In this document: piece after piece, positions 48,901 to 61,245 of the stretch
Layout of the letters: the number at the start of each line of letters is the position of its first letter
Numbering within the stretch: the stretch's first letter is position 1
DNA from: Sesamum alatum
Taxonomy: Eukaryota > Streptophyta > Magnoliopsida > Lamiales > Pedaliaceae
DNA: 64,000 nt
Direction of reading: 5' to 3'
NCBI GenBank assembly: GCA_034509735.1
Contig: JACGWO010000005.1
Span: forward strand, 37,602,479-37,666,478
Notes under the pieces: model-generated
Seen by the model: the letters and a program-made list of their open reading frames with translations, nothing else
Databases searched by the model: none
What the model was told of the DNA's origin: nothing
Made by a program: the position numbers and the translations under genes

Positions 48901-50997
48901 GCAGTGGGAAATAGGTGAAGGCCCCAAACCAGAAATTCTAAAGCCTACTATTTGTCTCCCAGCAAATATTTGAAAAAACAGTTAACAACGTACCAAAACA
49001 ATGGGCCCCTACTAAGAAGACTGATGTTCACCCCCTTTTTATTGTATAAAACACAACAATTGCTCAAGAATATAACAACTCACGAGATTGGAACTGAGTA
49101 CTGAGTACTTAAATACAGCACATTCGCTCGCACAGGAGGATCCGCAGGCTGCATAAACGGAACTTTTTGTCATCCAGTTCGAGAAATCTGAGGGATTCTT
49201 AAGGATTGCTACAAGTTAAATTTTGATATTTTACCTTAAGTACGGGAGTCACAGTTCCATCCTTCAGAGTAAAAAGATCTGACAAAGATATAGACTGAGA
49301 GGTTTCCCCTTGTTTAATAAAAACAGCTCCATTCTCCTCCAAATCTTTTGCCATTTTTGAGTACAGTATTGATCTTTGCTCAGCATGTGAAATCGAAGAT
49401 CTTCCTACAAATCAAAATACAAGTTATAAATTGTACACAATTCACTCAGGCTGTCTTTCATATGAGGTGAATACAAAACCATGCTACTGAACTACTAGAA
49501 ACTAAGTTCTCTGCAAAGAAACGATAAAAAGTTAAAACAAAGGGAGAAAGGAAATAGAAGTAACAACGAGGAATAGTTTCGTATGTCTTGATCATTTGAC
49601 AAAGCAAACTTTCACACACAATCTGCAGTGCATGTGGTGCACACGATTCATATTTCGAAATTGCTCTTTCAACTAAAAAATGAAATGGAATGATAATTAT
49701 CAAATCTTAAATGGAAATTCAGTTCCTCAAAGCACGGAGTAACTCATATTAGGACTCCAGAAAAACAAGATAGTTTTAGCACTTTACTATAACCACTATT
49801 TAGGAGATTTTTTTTAATCTCAACATCTCTATCAACTTTATGAGGCAAATCCCATAACCAAGAGTATCTAAGACAGTTTCCCACTTAAGCCTGCATTTCC
49901 TGACACGGATGCACATGTCAAAATTGAAGTATGTTTAACTCAAAAGGAAACGTGATAGCAACTCGTCTATTTCTAACTTTAAGACTTCTCAATTTCATAC
50001 AGCCACAGGCCATGACAGTTTACTTGGATTCCACCAAATCATATCAGCATAAAATAAATGCATCATTTAAAGGATTTCGCTTCAACTTCAGCACACTCGA
50101 TGACTTTGAGAGGCCAATTCTACAATCAGGTTTAAACATCAGAATCTAGTTATACAATATTCGTTACCTTCAATATTTGAACAACCAGGGCGTACAAACT
50201 GAAGATTATTGACATACGTATAATATTGGTAGGGAGAATATCGATTTTATTAATCTTACACAACATACCACAGCAAAGCACTACATTTGATTTTGCTTGA
50301 CTTCTTTCGTGTCTCACTTAAACTTGTTACCTCAAACAAATCAGCAAAGCCTACACATTTTAATCTTATTAACCATATAACCCGGCATAAATCAAGCTCA
50401 ACTCCAAGATAGCATCAACACAAAACTGCCACTAAAGCTCCTATCAAGAATAGCTCGGCAAAACCTGGAAACACTCTGTTCTTTCTCCTTTTGGCAAAAG
50501 ACAACCGAAAATGTCAAGATTTATTATTGTGCATGGATTATACAGAGCTACTACAGATCAATCACAACCATTAATTCAGTAAACAATACTAATATTCTCC
50601 TCAAAACCAAGCATTTCTGCGGTTAATACTCTGGAAAACCTTTTAAATAACAAGTTGAGGTGGAAATGGTCAAACCCAAATTGCATTAAAAAAAGACAAA
50701 CAAATCAAACAAACACAAATTAAAATCTTTCCATCTTTGCCGCCACCAGAAGCAACTTTCCAGCACAATCGAGACACCAAAGCTCACTCAAAGCGTAATC
50801 CACAACCAAGATTCAGACAATATACGAAATATCCTATTACCTGAAATTGTGGGTCGATGAGAAATGGCGTTCTCATGGGATGAAGAATTGCGCAGTGCCA
50901 TCTGGAAAAAACAGTAAAAAGTAAGAGCGCAGAATAACCAGATTACAGTAATCTTCACGGAGCGAGCCCATGTGTTCTTGATTATCCCTTTGGCCAT
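45978..50997 (-). CDS. Membrane-anchored protein with paired H-x-S motifs (2H phosphoesterase-like)
   Basis: Ten coding exons on the minus strand keep one frame and give 323 residues: 50997-50841, 49404-49235, 49148-49084, 48669-48629, 48441-48353, 48264-48145, 47376-47299, 46873-46808, 46587-46510 and 46085-45978. All junctions are GT/AG. The start MAKGIIKNTWARSVKITVIW leads into a single membrane segment (about residues 14-35), a likely signal anchor. The remainder is soluble. H155-F-S157 (LYHFSM) and H247-T-S249 (LHTSLARL) lie 92 residues apart, as the two H-x-S/T motifs do in 2H phosphoesterases. This function is inference from the motifs; I know of no characterised role. Between them is the block CPLHIVLDQVVLTSTGVLLG, and the C-terminus is VSELWYVEEYDLLALAVNGN. 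An alternative in-frame exon at 46216-46269 exists but is unlikely. Confidence 0.8.
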
Positions 50998-51530
50998 TAC
51001 TTTGAAAAGGGATCGCCGAAATCTCGCATTACTGATCTTTAATCATCTGGGCCTTCGAAAATCTTTACTATAAAAGGGGTTTCTTTCGATTTTCAGCTCG
51101 ATTTCAATGGTAACTTTCCAGCTCGAAGTATAGAAGCTTCAGGTATTCTGCGTGTTCTTTTCAGGTAAAAGTAAATAGTTAGGATGAATTTACTCCCTTG
51201 AATATTAGTACATTCTCTCTACATTATACCTTTTCTTTTTGTTAATTTTTAAGATAGTTGTAAAAAATAAGTAAGAAGTAATTGTTTTTTCGAGTGTTTT
51301 GAAACAAAAGAAAATAATTAATAATAACAACAATAATACAATTTTAAGAAAAGGGAAGTATTTGTTTATGTTAAATATGTCTACATAATAAAAGTCCGGT
51401 CGAGTTTAAGGAGACTTAATAAATATGATTAAGTTAGAAATAAAAGTTTTGGATACTTTTCAGATTTTTACTATTAAAATGAGTGATAAAATTAAGAAGC
51501 TTGTAAAATGTTACTAATTACAGTTTTAAA
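50998..51530. other. Upstream region of the H-x-S protein gene
   Basis: The first 150-200 bp upstream of 50997 should contain the 5' untranslated region and promoter. Beyond about 51180 it is AT-rich spacer. Confidence 0.5.
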
Positions 51531-51990
51531 ATGGGTTTAATGCAAGTGTCAATTACCACTATCTCCCATGAAGTTTGATATAATTATAAATATCTTCTCA
51601 TTATTTGAGAAATTATAAATACACCCGAGGTTTGTAATCGTCTAACAGATAACTCATTTCAATACATTTTTATGGGTAAATTGACCAAAATACCCTTATG
51701 CACTGAATTATTTTTATTTAATTCTTAAAAAAAATTTGGACTACAATGCGCAGGGAGATGTTTCTTACACAGATGAGCAAAAATTAAGGGCAAAATGATC
51801 AATTTCAAGCCTTTGGTTAAAAATTACAAACCTCATGGGGGTATTTATAATTTTTCAAACAACGATGGGGTATTTGTAATTATGTCAAACTTCAGAAGTG
51901 GTGGCTGTAACTTACTCTTAATGCAATTTACCTTCCTATGATATTTTATAGGGGGTAATTTGTTTATTTATAATATCACAAAGAATTGCT
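51531..51990. repeat. Foldback repeat
   Basis: Mirrored phrases GTTTGATATAATTATAAATA (left) and TATTTGTAATTATGTCAAAC (right) bracket a palindromic region. Its ends carry GGGTTTAATGCAA and CTTAATGCAATTTACC, as in the 4119 element. Boundaries and target-site duplication are unclear. Confidence 0.55.
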
Positions 51991-52802
51991 TGCATTTTTT
52001 CCGTTTTCAAATTTATGTTGCCAAATTGAAAATTTGAAATATTTGGCATAGAGATCTTACCACCAAGTAAATTAATACTTTTATTAATAGAAGTCGACGA
52101 GAATATCACATTTTATACTCTTTTTTAGCATTTTCAGGCCGGAAGTTACATATTGTTCTCACAAATTTTTCAATAAATACTCAAAAATCTTTGATAAACT
52201 TCCAATAATGTTATGATATCATTGAAAAATATGTAAATTCAACTAACTTTTTTTTTTGGACGAGATTTGAAATTTATAAAATTCTGAAATTTATGCTAAA
52301 ATTATTTTTCAAATTTACAATTGAAGCCACAATTTTAAAATTAAATGGCAATAGTTTTAATATCTTATCATAATATAATCATTTATAATAAATAGTATGC
52401 ATAAAAGTATTATTTTATACATTTTATTAACACATTTATTTTATGATAATTTAGTAATAACACAGACATAATAGTAACAAGTTGTTTATTGTCGTTAGGG
52501 CGTCACCGTACATGTGTCACTGATTCTTTTCAGTTATAACTTTATACACAAATTTTTTGTTGTCTTGTTAGTGACAACTTTACAAAAATAATTATTACGA
52601 TTAAAACTATGAAACTCATTATCACGATAAATAAAATATTTTAGCACTTAATATGTATAATTAATAATAATAAATAAATAAATTGTTACTTAATTTTTTT
52701 ATTGTTTATCTTCTCTGTTTTGTAGTGTATTCTTTGGACTACACTCTACTCAAAAAATCTAAAAAAATTTCAACGTAATAACGGTATGGACGCAGTAACT
52801 TT
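51991..52802. other. AT-rich intergenic, no gene seen
   Basis: No supported coding or RNA feature. Confidence 0.6.
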
Positions 52803-53305
52803 TTTTAGGGATAATTACACTCCCTTCTCCTGAGGTTTGCTTCTGTCTAACAAATAGGTCTCTCCGTTAGTTAAAATTCACCGAATTTATTAATATTAAC
52901 AAATAAATTGAATGAAAATCAATATTTACTCTCGATTGACGTATTAATGACTTAATGTAGACCAAAGAAATCTTCTGTGACTAAATTACTCTTATAACGG
53001 TGAAGATATACCTCTTCTCATATATTAATGTGTGACGATATATAAGGGTAGTTTGGTCATAAAAGGATTTGTTCGACCGACAATAAATTAATAATAAATC
53101 AATCGATGACAAATATCACATTTAATTCAAAAAAAATTTTTTTTGCTAATATCAACAAATGGGTGAACCTTGACTAACGGAGAGACCTATTTGTTAGACA
53201 GAAGCAAACCTCAGGGTACCAGATGTAATTCTTCAAACTACAGATTGAGTCTACGTGTAATTATATCAAACTTCAGAGGAAGGAAATATAATTATTTTTT
53301 TTTTT
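52803..53305. repeat. Foldback repeat
   Basis: GGTTTGCTTCTGTCTAACAA followed by GTCTCTCCGTTAG on the left recurs inverted on the right (53170-53215). The outer arms carry TAATTACACTCC-type ends. No coding capacity. Confidence 0.6.
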
Positions 53306-53926
53306 GACGTATGTATCATTTACCACATTGTGAATTTTTGCCCACAGTTAAAAGAGAAAAGGAAAAGGTCTACACAAAGAAAAAGAAAAACTCATACATA
53401 TTTGGAAAGTGAAAAAAGAGAAAAGGAGAAACTCACTTTTTCACTTTGAATCCCTATGCATACACTATATGAAGAACACAAGGCAAGATGTGAAAGATGA
53501 ATGTACAACATACAGTTGAAGCAAAAATTCACCATATGAATGGTAAATTATCAATATTTCTAAAATTAGGTCAAATTATATAAATATTTTTTGCCATTTA
53601 TAAAATTACAAGCTCTCCCTGAGGGGTGTAGATGTAATTTATAATAGGGGAGTATTTGTAAAGTTTTGTCTCTGAATATGGACACACTTAATATAATTGA
53701 AGAGCACCTATTTTGTATCTTAATTTTTTTGGCCAAACAACTTTTTATGTTTTAAATTATTTCAACGGTCTTTTTTTTCCTTTTCTTAATTCCAATTCTC
53801 TCTTTCTTTCCCCGCTCTTCTCTCAATAACTTCCCACAACTTTTATATTTTTTTACTGTTTTCTAAATTAATTGCACACATATTTGGGTCTCCTACACAC
53901 ACTAATTTATATAATTCGGCGTTTCA
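53306..53926. other. AT-rich intergenic, no gene seen
   Basis: No supported feature. Confidence 0.6.
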
Positions 53927-53936
53927 CCCTTTAACT

Positions 53937-54206
53937 TTTGAAAAAAAAAATGTAAGCGTCCCACTATGATATTGCAAATGAGTAAATTACCCTCCTATGA
54001 AAAGTAAAATAGTAATTTACCTTCCTGTATTTTTTTTAAATGAATCAATTTACCTTCCCGTATTTTTTAAAATGGAGCAATTTATCTCTCTTGTCTAGGG
54101 AGATAAATTGCTCCATTTTAAAGAACACAGGGAGGTAAGTTGTTATTTTTTTCATAGGGGGTAATTTGTTCATATGTAATATCACAGAGAGCCAAATTGC
54201 ATTAAT
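53937..54206. mobile_element. Foldback element, relative of 4119-4371
   Basis: The palindrome is centred near 54085-54090 (GGAGCAATTTATCTC and its mirror). CCCTTTAACT occurs at 53927-53936 and again at 54207-54216 as a 10-bp flanking repeat. Arms share the ACTATGATATTGCAAATGAG and AGGGGGTAATTTGTTCAT phrases of the 4119 family. Confidence 0.7.
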
Positions 54207-54239
54207 CCCTTTAACTATTTATGGTAGCAATTTTATTCT

Positions 54240-54625
54240 GGATCTTTCTATTTTTTTTTTTTTTTATGTAAGTCCTTTTTTTCTCCGGAGTTCACCTCCA
54301 CCTACGAGAAGGGTGAACTCCGACGAAAGAAAGTTAAAGGAGATGAAAATGTTGGCATAAATAAGTCAATAGAAACAGTACGAAGATGAAAGATCAAAAT
54401 ACTACCCTAAAAAATTAAAGAACGAGAATGTTGGCATAAATGAGTCAATAGGAACAGTAAGCCCAATTTCAAAAGGTTACATCATATGCACATGCTTTTT
54501 TCAACGAGAAGGTGAACCCCACCAAAGAAAGGACAGAAACCACAAAAACTAAAGGACAAAAATACTATACTAGAAAGTTAAAAGATGAAATAATCTAAGT
54601 TATGGAGCAAAAAATGCATTTAAAC
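54240..54625. repeat. Foldback repeat, second family
   Basis: It carries mirrored CTCCGGAGTTCACC and GGTGAACTCCG blocks, with a right end GCAAAAAATGCATTTAAAC that mirrors the left end of the 8993-9426 copy. No coding capacity. Confidence 0.6.
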
Positions 54626-55516
54626 TTATTTATAATTACAACTATAACTTCAAGAGTGTAACGTTCATAATTTTACAAATGACAAAGAGTTTTTAGTGTA
54701 ATTAGACCTAATCTGAAGATCGGGTGTCGATGTAATTTATCGTATAATCAATTAACTTTAATTGAGAAGTTAGAAGTTGCAGTCTCAACTACTATTTGAG
54801 CAGTTTTTCAAAGTGGGGCAGCTGTGAGAGTACTATCGTTCATGACTCGTGGGGGACTGAGCAGAGTGATACTGTGGGCATGGTGATGATGCAGCTTCAA
54901 ATCTCATACACCTTTACCGAGTCTCCTTTCTATGTACAGCTAAGAAAGCATAGCATGTGGGTAAAATTCTATAGCTGTTTGCTATCTCTAGTACAATATG
55001 GACTGCTTCCTTCAATCATGCATCTTCTTGTCTTAGTCAGGTCGAGGTCGAGGTCGGGTCGAATTGAGTTGGGTCGAATCGAATCGGGTCGAATCGGGTC
55101 GGGTCGGGTCGGGATAGACTTGATAATTTCATAAATTTTATGTCAAGTAGTTGAGTCATGACGAGATAATAATTGGGTAAATTAAATGTGAAATAGTCGA
55201 GTACGATGAGTTTGGCTGAGTTAATAGTTAAATAAAATAGATGTGTGGTGTAGTTACACCGTAAAAAAAAAAAAAAAAAAGGAAGAAGAAGAAAATTAAT
55301 GATGAAAATTAAAAGGTCGAGTGATAATTTTGATATTCTAACTGATTATATGAATTAAGTAACAAGAATTTTTATTTTGTTATGATAATGAGTTTCATTC
55401 ACAATTTTCGTCACTAACAAGTGAATTATGACAAGATTAAGATTATTGTTAGTTAACATATAATTTTAGTGATTATTTTAAGCTTGTCGCTTAATATTTT
55501 ATCATTAATATATATA
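54626..55516. other. Intergenic with a short GGTCG-rich tract
   Basis: No gene is supported, although an open frame at 54796-55134 exists. A tract of GGTCG/GGTCGAAT units at 55037-55112 resembles the subterminal blocks of plant hAT-like elements. Confidence 0.5.
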
Positions 55517-55889
55517 GGCAAAATTATATTTTTAGTCTTATAACTTTAGGTTATTAACACTTTTGGTCCTTACTTTATTTACACATTTAGTTCTTTTTTT
55601 GACGAATTTAGTCCAACACATATCAGATTTGGTCATTTCTTGGAAAAATTAGTCCTGTGTTGACAAATTTAGTCCTGATGAGATATAGTTACAGGACCAG
55701 AAATAAGATTTTTTCGAGTGACATTAGGATCAAAATTGACAAGACAGGAATAAATTTGTCAAAAAGGATCAAATGTGAGATGTGCAACACTAAATTCGTC
55801 AAAATCGGACTAAATGTGTAAGTGGAGTAAGTTACAGGACCAAAAGTGCAAACGGCCTATAGTTACAAGACTAAAAATGTAATTTTGCC
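55517..55889. mobile_element. 373-bp foldback element with 9-bp TSD
   Basis: Ends GGCAAAATTATATTTTTAG and CTAAAAATGTAATTTTGCC are inverted copies. The flanks ATATATATA and ATATATATT match at 8 of 9 positions. The interior repeats the GACGAATTTAGTCC-type unit on both arms. Confidence 0.75.
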
Positions 55890-56042
55890 ATATATATTAC
55901 TGTAGTGGTATTCGGTTGGCTTGAGCCTGGAATGCTAATAGTGCGTGTGGGTAAACTTCTGCAGGTGTTCACTATGTGTAGTACAAAATGGACTAGTATC
56001 GTTCAAGTTGAGTCGAAATGAGTTTGGACGAGTTAATGATTT

Positions 56043-58553
56043 GGGCAAAATATTTTTTTAGTCCCGTTAAATAGGGCCAGACTTGTTTTTAGTATCATTA
56101 TTTATCCAAGTGTAGGTTTTGGTCCCATTAAACCTAAATTCAGGCTTATTTGATCCCAACAAGTCATGTGCAGAGCATGACAAATGACTTATTGGGACCA
56201 AATAAGCCTGAATTTTGGCTTATCTGGTCTCAATAATTCTGAAATTTCTTTTTTTTTTTTAGATAAATGTAAATTGCATTAAAATAAATAAAAAGGGTAC
56301 AAACAGGACTAAGCGATGGGCCAAGAGTCCAAAAACATAAGCAAAAATAGGAACTAAACAACCCAACATGCAAGTCGGGAGCAACAAAACCAAGGTAATA
56401 CAGGGTTAAAGAACAAATCAAGTGAATACCCAACGAGGTCAAGTCACACCGGATAGGGGCTTGGAGGAGGAAGAATCCTGGGGGTTGTGCAATTCAGGGT
56501 GGTCCACATTGTCCGAAGCACAAAAATTGTCCAGAGACTGGAATGAGTTGTGAACAGCAATCGCCTTCCCCATATCAGGTTGGGAGGAAAGACGATCAAA
56601 ACTGAGATCCTTGCGAAGAGCAGGGACTGACCGTGGGATGTCGCCAGCCCAAGGATAGGATAAAGGGTGCACCATCTCTGGGGGTGTGGGGGTCACCATG
56701 GAAGGGGGGGGGGGAACTGGTTTAGGCTGACAATCTGGAAAGGCCTGAGGGACTTTAGCCTTCTGCACGAAGACAGAAACTGGGGGTTTTGTCGGCTTAG
56801 CTACGGAGGGGCAAGATGATGGAGAGTGGCCAAGGGAGCGACAAGCACGACACTTTGACGGAATCTATTCATATTCAACATCAACACGGCAAGAGGTTTC
56901 AGTGCCATCTTCCGAGGGGATCATTACGACCACATGGCGAGGAAGGGTGGATTCAAAATCAAGCATGACACATACACGAGCGAAATCCTGTCTCGTGCAT
57001 GCCTTAGTGATGGCATCAGTGTAAAGGGGACGACCAATCCCGCTGGCAATGGTGCTCAGGCCATCAAGTGATTATGTTTTGCGAAGTGCCAAGCTAGGCT
57101 CCCAATGCTGGAGAATGATCGGCTGCCTTTGAAAGAGCCAAGGGCCAGTCTCAATGACTTTCTCCATTGAAATTTGAGACTCAAAGCTGAAGAAGAAGAA
57201 ACCAGTTGATGTGGCTGAAACATCCTTGACCGCAGGCCAGATCAAGTGGACAAAATCCCTTAGCGGATGAAAAGCAGGTTTCCGGCCCAGAAAATATCCA
57301 ATGGCAGTTGATTTCCAACGACGAGAACCATCCTTAACCATGGTCAAAGACGGTCGCACAATAATCTCACCATTATGCTTATCCAAAGCAATGAATCGGA
57401 GTGACTTTCGAGTAGAGTTTTCAAATCCAGCTGCAAATGTATCACCAATTGGTCTGATTGAAATCGGAGGGACCGAGTCAAGGGGGGCCGACAAGCAAGT
57501 GGCTGAAGCGGGGATGCTGGTGTCGGTCCCATGAGGCGTCAAAGAAGGAGGGGCCATGGAATGATGAGACCCAATAAGAGCTTCCAAGAACAACGTCGGC
57601 AGTGCAGCGGCAAGGGCAGCCGCCAGCGCCATTGACTGCGACAGCGCGACGACAGGTGGCGGTGGCGAAGCGGAAGTCGACGGCGGCGCAGAGAAGCTGG
57701 TGACGGTGGATGGATGCAAAGGGAAGGAGGTGATGGGGATACCAAAGATGGCGGTGGAGAAACATTACTAGGCGGCAGCGGCGGTAGCTAATCAATAGAA
57801 GAAACCCAAGATGGTGAGTTGACTCGTGGCGGCAGCTCGGTAACCTTAGAAGCCGAAGGGTCATGAGTTAGTGAAGGCGGCGGAAAAACGAGTGGGAAAA
57901 CCCTAGCGGGCGAGTGGACTCTTGGAGGTGGTGGCTCGCAAGACGAAACCCTAGAAGCTGAAAGGTCATTGGTCAGCAAAGGCGGCGGCTGAGATGCGAG
58001 CTCGAAAACCCTAGAAGGTGAAGAGTCATGATGCGGCGCGACTCAAGGGTTGAAACCCTAGGAGGCGAATCGACACATGGGACAAGGGGCGGCGCGGAAT
58101 CAACGAGGAAGGCGAGGCTAAAGCATGAACGGATGTCTGCAATAGGTCGTGCGGCAGCCATTTTAGCCATGGCGAGGGGATCCCCTTTCTCAAGAACTTT
58201 GGCCGCAAGGGAAACAAACTCATTAAGGTCGAAGTATCGCCGGAGGATTCCATAGAGGCGGTGTTCACGGCGGTAACCGGCATCAATGGGCTGGACTCTC
58301 CCTCTTCGACATTGTCCGAGGTGGTCAACCCTCCCTCACCGCCGTCACCGGTGGCCAAGGGAGATCCGAGGGTGTGTGAAGAGTGCAAGGAGGGAATTTC
58401 CTTTCTTTCTTTCTAACGGACATAAACGGAGTTAATAAGTCATGTGATAAGCCTGAATTTGGATTTAATGGGACCAAAACCTATACTTAGATAAATAATG
58501 ATACAATAAATGAGTCTGACTTTGTTTATCGAGACTAAAAAAACATTTTGCCC
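56043..58553. mobile_element. Foldback element (GGGCAAAATA family) split by a LINE
   Basis: The left end GGGCAAAATATTTTTTTAG and right end CTAAAAAAACATTTTGCCC are mirrored. The flanks TAATGATTT (56034-56042) and TAATAATTT (58554-58562) match at 8 of 9 positions. The arms (AAGCCTGAATTT, TAATGGGACCAAAACCTA) pair across an inserted LINE at 56249-58392. Without the insert it is about 370 bp. Confidence 0.8.
56249..58392 (-). mobile_element. Internally deleted L1 LINE: ORF1 joined to the 3' tail
   Basis: On the minus strand an ORF1 protein with a DUF4283-type domain is readable at 57719-57072 (WKSTAIGYFLGRKPAFHPLR, SMEKVIETGPWLFQRQPII). A CCHC knuckle CRACRSLGHSPSSC follows near 56860, then a Pro-rich tail. 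After about 56440 the sequence runs straight into a 3' untranslated region and poly-A (poly-T at 56249-56260). Endonuclease and reverse transcriptase are absent. Flanks GAAATTTC (56241) and GGAATTTC (58393) may be its target-site duplication. Such a copy could move only in trans. Confidence 0.75.
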
Positions 58554-58739
58554 TAATAATTTTGTAAATCAACGTGAAGTAGTCAAGTCGAGTCTAATTG
58601 AGTTCATTGTCAGGCAAATTGGATGTTATGTAGCCGAACACAACAAGTCTGGTTGAGATAATAGTTAGATAAAGTTGGTTAGTTGATAGAATTATGGTTT
58701 ACATGGATGGAGTTGAAAGGTCGAAAACTAGAAAACGTA

Positions 58740-59070
58740 TTGAGCTTAAATTAAGTCGATTGTGATTCGGCTCATGTCCAAACTGTGTTGAATTCCAAGA
58801 ATAATACATATAGTAACTAATTATGGCATACCAATAGTATTAGTAGGATTGTTCACTCCAAGTTTAAATTAAGTGGATCATGGTTAGGCTGTCGAAACCG
58901 TGTTGAATTCCAAGAATAATACATATAGTAACTAATTAGGGCATACCAATTGTAAGATTGTTCACTCCGAGTTTAAATTTAACCAATCGTGATTGGGCTG
59001 TCCAAACTGCGGTGAATTCAACAATGGTATATATAGTAACCAATTATGCTATACCAATACTAGGATTGTT
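58740..59070 (+). repeat. Three tandem units of about 105-115 bp
   Basis: A unit containing GTTGAATTCCAAGAATAATA, then ATAGTAACTAATTA and GGATTGTTCACTC, is repeated three times, with the last copy most diverged. No coding capacity. Origin unknown. Confidence 0.7.
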
Positions 59071-60449
59071 CACACAAAGGCATTAGCGGTAGTATGGCTT
59101 AGTCTAGAAGGAAAAAAAACTTAAAAATTTATGTTTGAAGTGATGGATCCGAAATTAAGAATTTTAAGTAAATAATAACAACTCCATTGTGTTTATTTGG
59201 TTTATTTTACAATAATACATTCCAAATTCTTAATCTCTCACTTTAATCTATTTTTCGAGTCATCGTTATAGTGAATTTCAAATCCTCTTTATATAAAGTT
59301 ATTTGACCGTCAAATCTTTTCTCCAAATTTTTTTTTTACTCAAATGCAACCTAAATACTCCCATTAGCCCAAATTTCAGGATAATCAACCACCTAATACC
59401 TTGTAAAATATGTATTTTCAATTTGAAATGTTAATAAATTTAGATTATTTACTAAAATTGTGTTTTATATTGAACTATCATGTCAAATTTATATATTCTC
59501 ATTGAGATTAGGTATGAACCTGCATATTTTCACATTAGTTATTGTTTCAAAAACTGAAATAGAAAATCAAAACACAAACAAACACACATGAATCAACATT
59601 TCTATAAAGATGATTATGTCTTTTCTAATGACCAATCACTTTGACATTTGTGCTTCTTTTCCTACATCCCAATAATTAAAACAATGCAACAAGAACGTCG
59701 CAATCAACCACAGACCTCGACACAAATACGCCCACAAAAAGCTAATAATCAGACTCATTAGCAACATGGAATCGGATTACACGACCATTTATTAGCAAAA
59801 TTTGTAGTTAGAGAGAGCATAACTTTTGCTGCCGACTAGCTAGTTCTTAGCTCCCAAAGGAGAAGACAAGAAATGTCATACTAATTTCCAGGTTGCAAGA
59901 TCTCATGGAAAATGGGACCATTTTGGTTGTACAGTTTTGGTTCCAAGCCATGTGACATTTTGGTACGACCATATGACAAATTCTATTGTCAATATTATGA
60001 TGAATGTGCATCACTCACACTCACACTCACACTCACCCCCAACAACATTGCACAATTAAGGGCTGGTAAAATAGACGGTGTTTAATGGATCCCTACCCAC
60101 TTGCATCAAAATGCCCAACTGCTTTTCTTGGATGTTTCACCACTTGGCTTTTTTGTATTTTATTAATATTTTATCGGACACACGAGGGATACTAGTATGG
60201 TAATTTTGTGTGCGAATGAACGCTGGTAAGAATCTGGAATCGAGTCGTTACTGTTATTTACTGAAACACCGGTTTGATTATAATTTTTTGTTTTTTTGGC
60301 AGATTGGTAAATTCAAATGCATAAACATATTGTGAGACGTTCTTTCAACGAATGCCGTAAAAATTTGAGATTGAGTCATAATTGTTATTTAAATGATGAG
60401 TTTGCTTATATTTATACTAAAATACTAGTATGATTGAAGTTTTTTAACT
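59071..60449. other. AT-rich intergenic, no gene seen
   Basis: No coding or RNA feature is supported. A short (CACACT)n run occurs at 60012-60038. Confidence 0.6.
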
Positions 60450-60672
60450 GCAAACTAGTGATGAAGTTGAGACCCCATGATTTTATAAGTCATGGGTTCG
60501 AATCATTGCATGGGTTGATGTTAATTCTATTATATAGTAGGTATGATTTATTGTTGTAATAGTTAGGATATCATTGTCTGTATTCGATACTGATGACCGA
60601 CAGGACTGAATGTATTTATCAATTTACTTTCGATTAATTAAATTCATCGATTTTAATTTAAGAAAAAAAAAG
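60450..60672 (+). repeat. SINE-like unit with B-box and poly-A tail
   Basis: A near-perfect B-box, GGTTCGAATCA (60494-60504), is followed by a unique body and an A-rich 3' end (AAGAAAAAAAAAG at 60661). The A-box is poor. Direct repeats at the ends were not found. Confidence 0.45.
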
Positions 60673-60912
60673 TAATAGGTCAGATCAATAGAGCTGCATT
60701 CCTTAGCATGTCTGTTTTGAGTTTTTTCTCATTTTAGTGGCCCACACTTGAAATGGACAGTGATAATTTTGCTGGAGGAAGTGTTGAAGAGAAGAAAGAA
60801 TTCTTAAAGGGTTCGCAGATTTTCTATCACACTTTAATAATATGTTAATATATGATTGATACGAATCTTTTTTTAGAATTAAAATACATAAATAAATTAA
60901 ATTAAATTATAA

Positions 60913-61245
60913 TCTATACTAATATTAAAAAGACAGATCCTCTACACTCCTAAACGGCAGACGGTGATACTGTCACATCAATTTTTAAATATGACAACTA
61001 TACTTCTAATTAGATAATTTTTAAAATTAATTATAATTACTCTAATTTTTATTTACAAAAGTGACTCTACATTATTTTAACACCACCACACCAATTCTTT
61101 CGGTATGTGGATAATACTTAAAGTTGATTTTCTTTTTTTTTAAATGTCATTTGTTGATTTATATATTTTATTATTATTTATAATATATTTTAAAACGTGA
61201 AAAATTATTTATTATGTGCCAACAGAAACGACGTGCTACAATAGA
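60913..61245 (+). mobile_element. Helitron-like element, copy D
   Basis: It starts TCTATACTAATATTAAAAAG after an A. It shares the ACGGCAGACGGTGATAC and TTATTTATTATGTGCCAACAG zones with the other copies. The 3' CTAG is degraded (ATAG). Confidence 0.55.
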
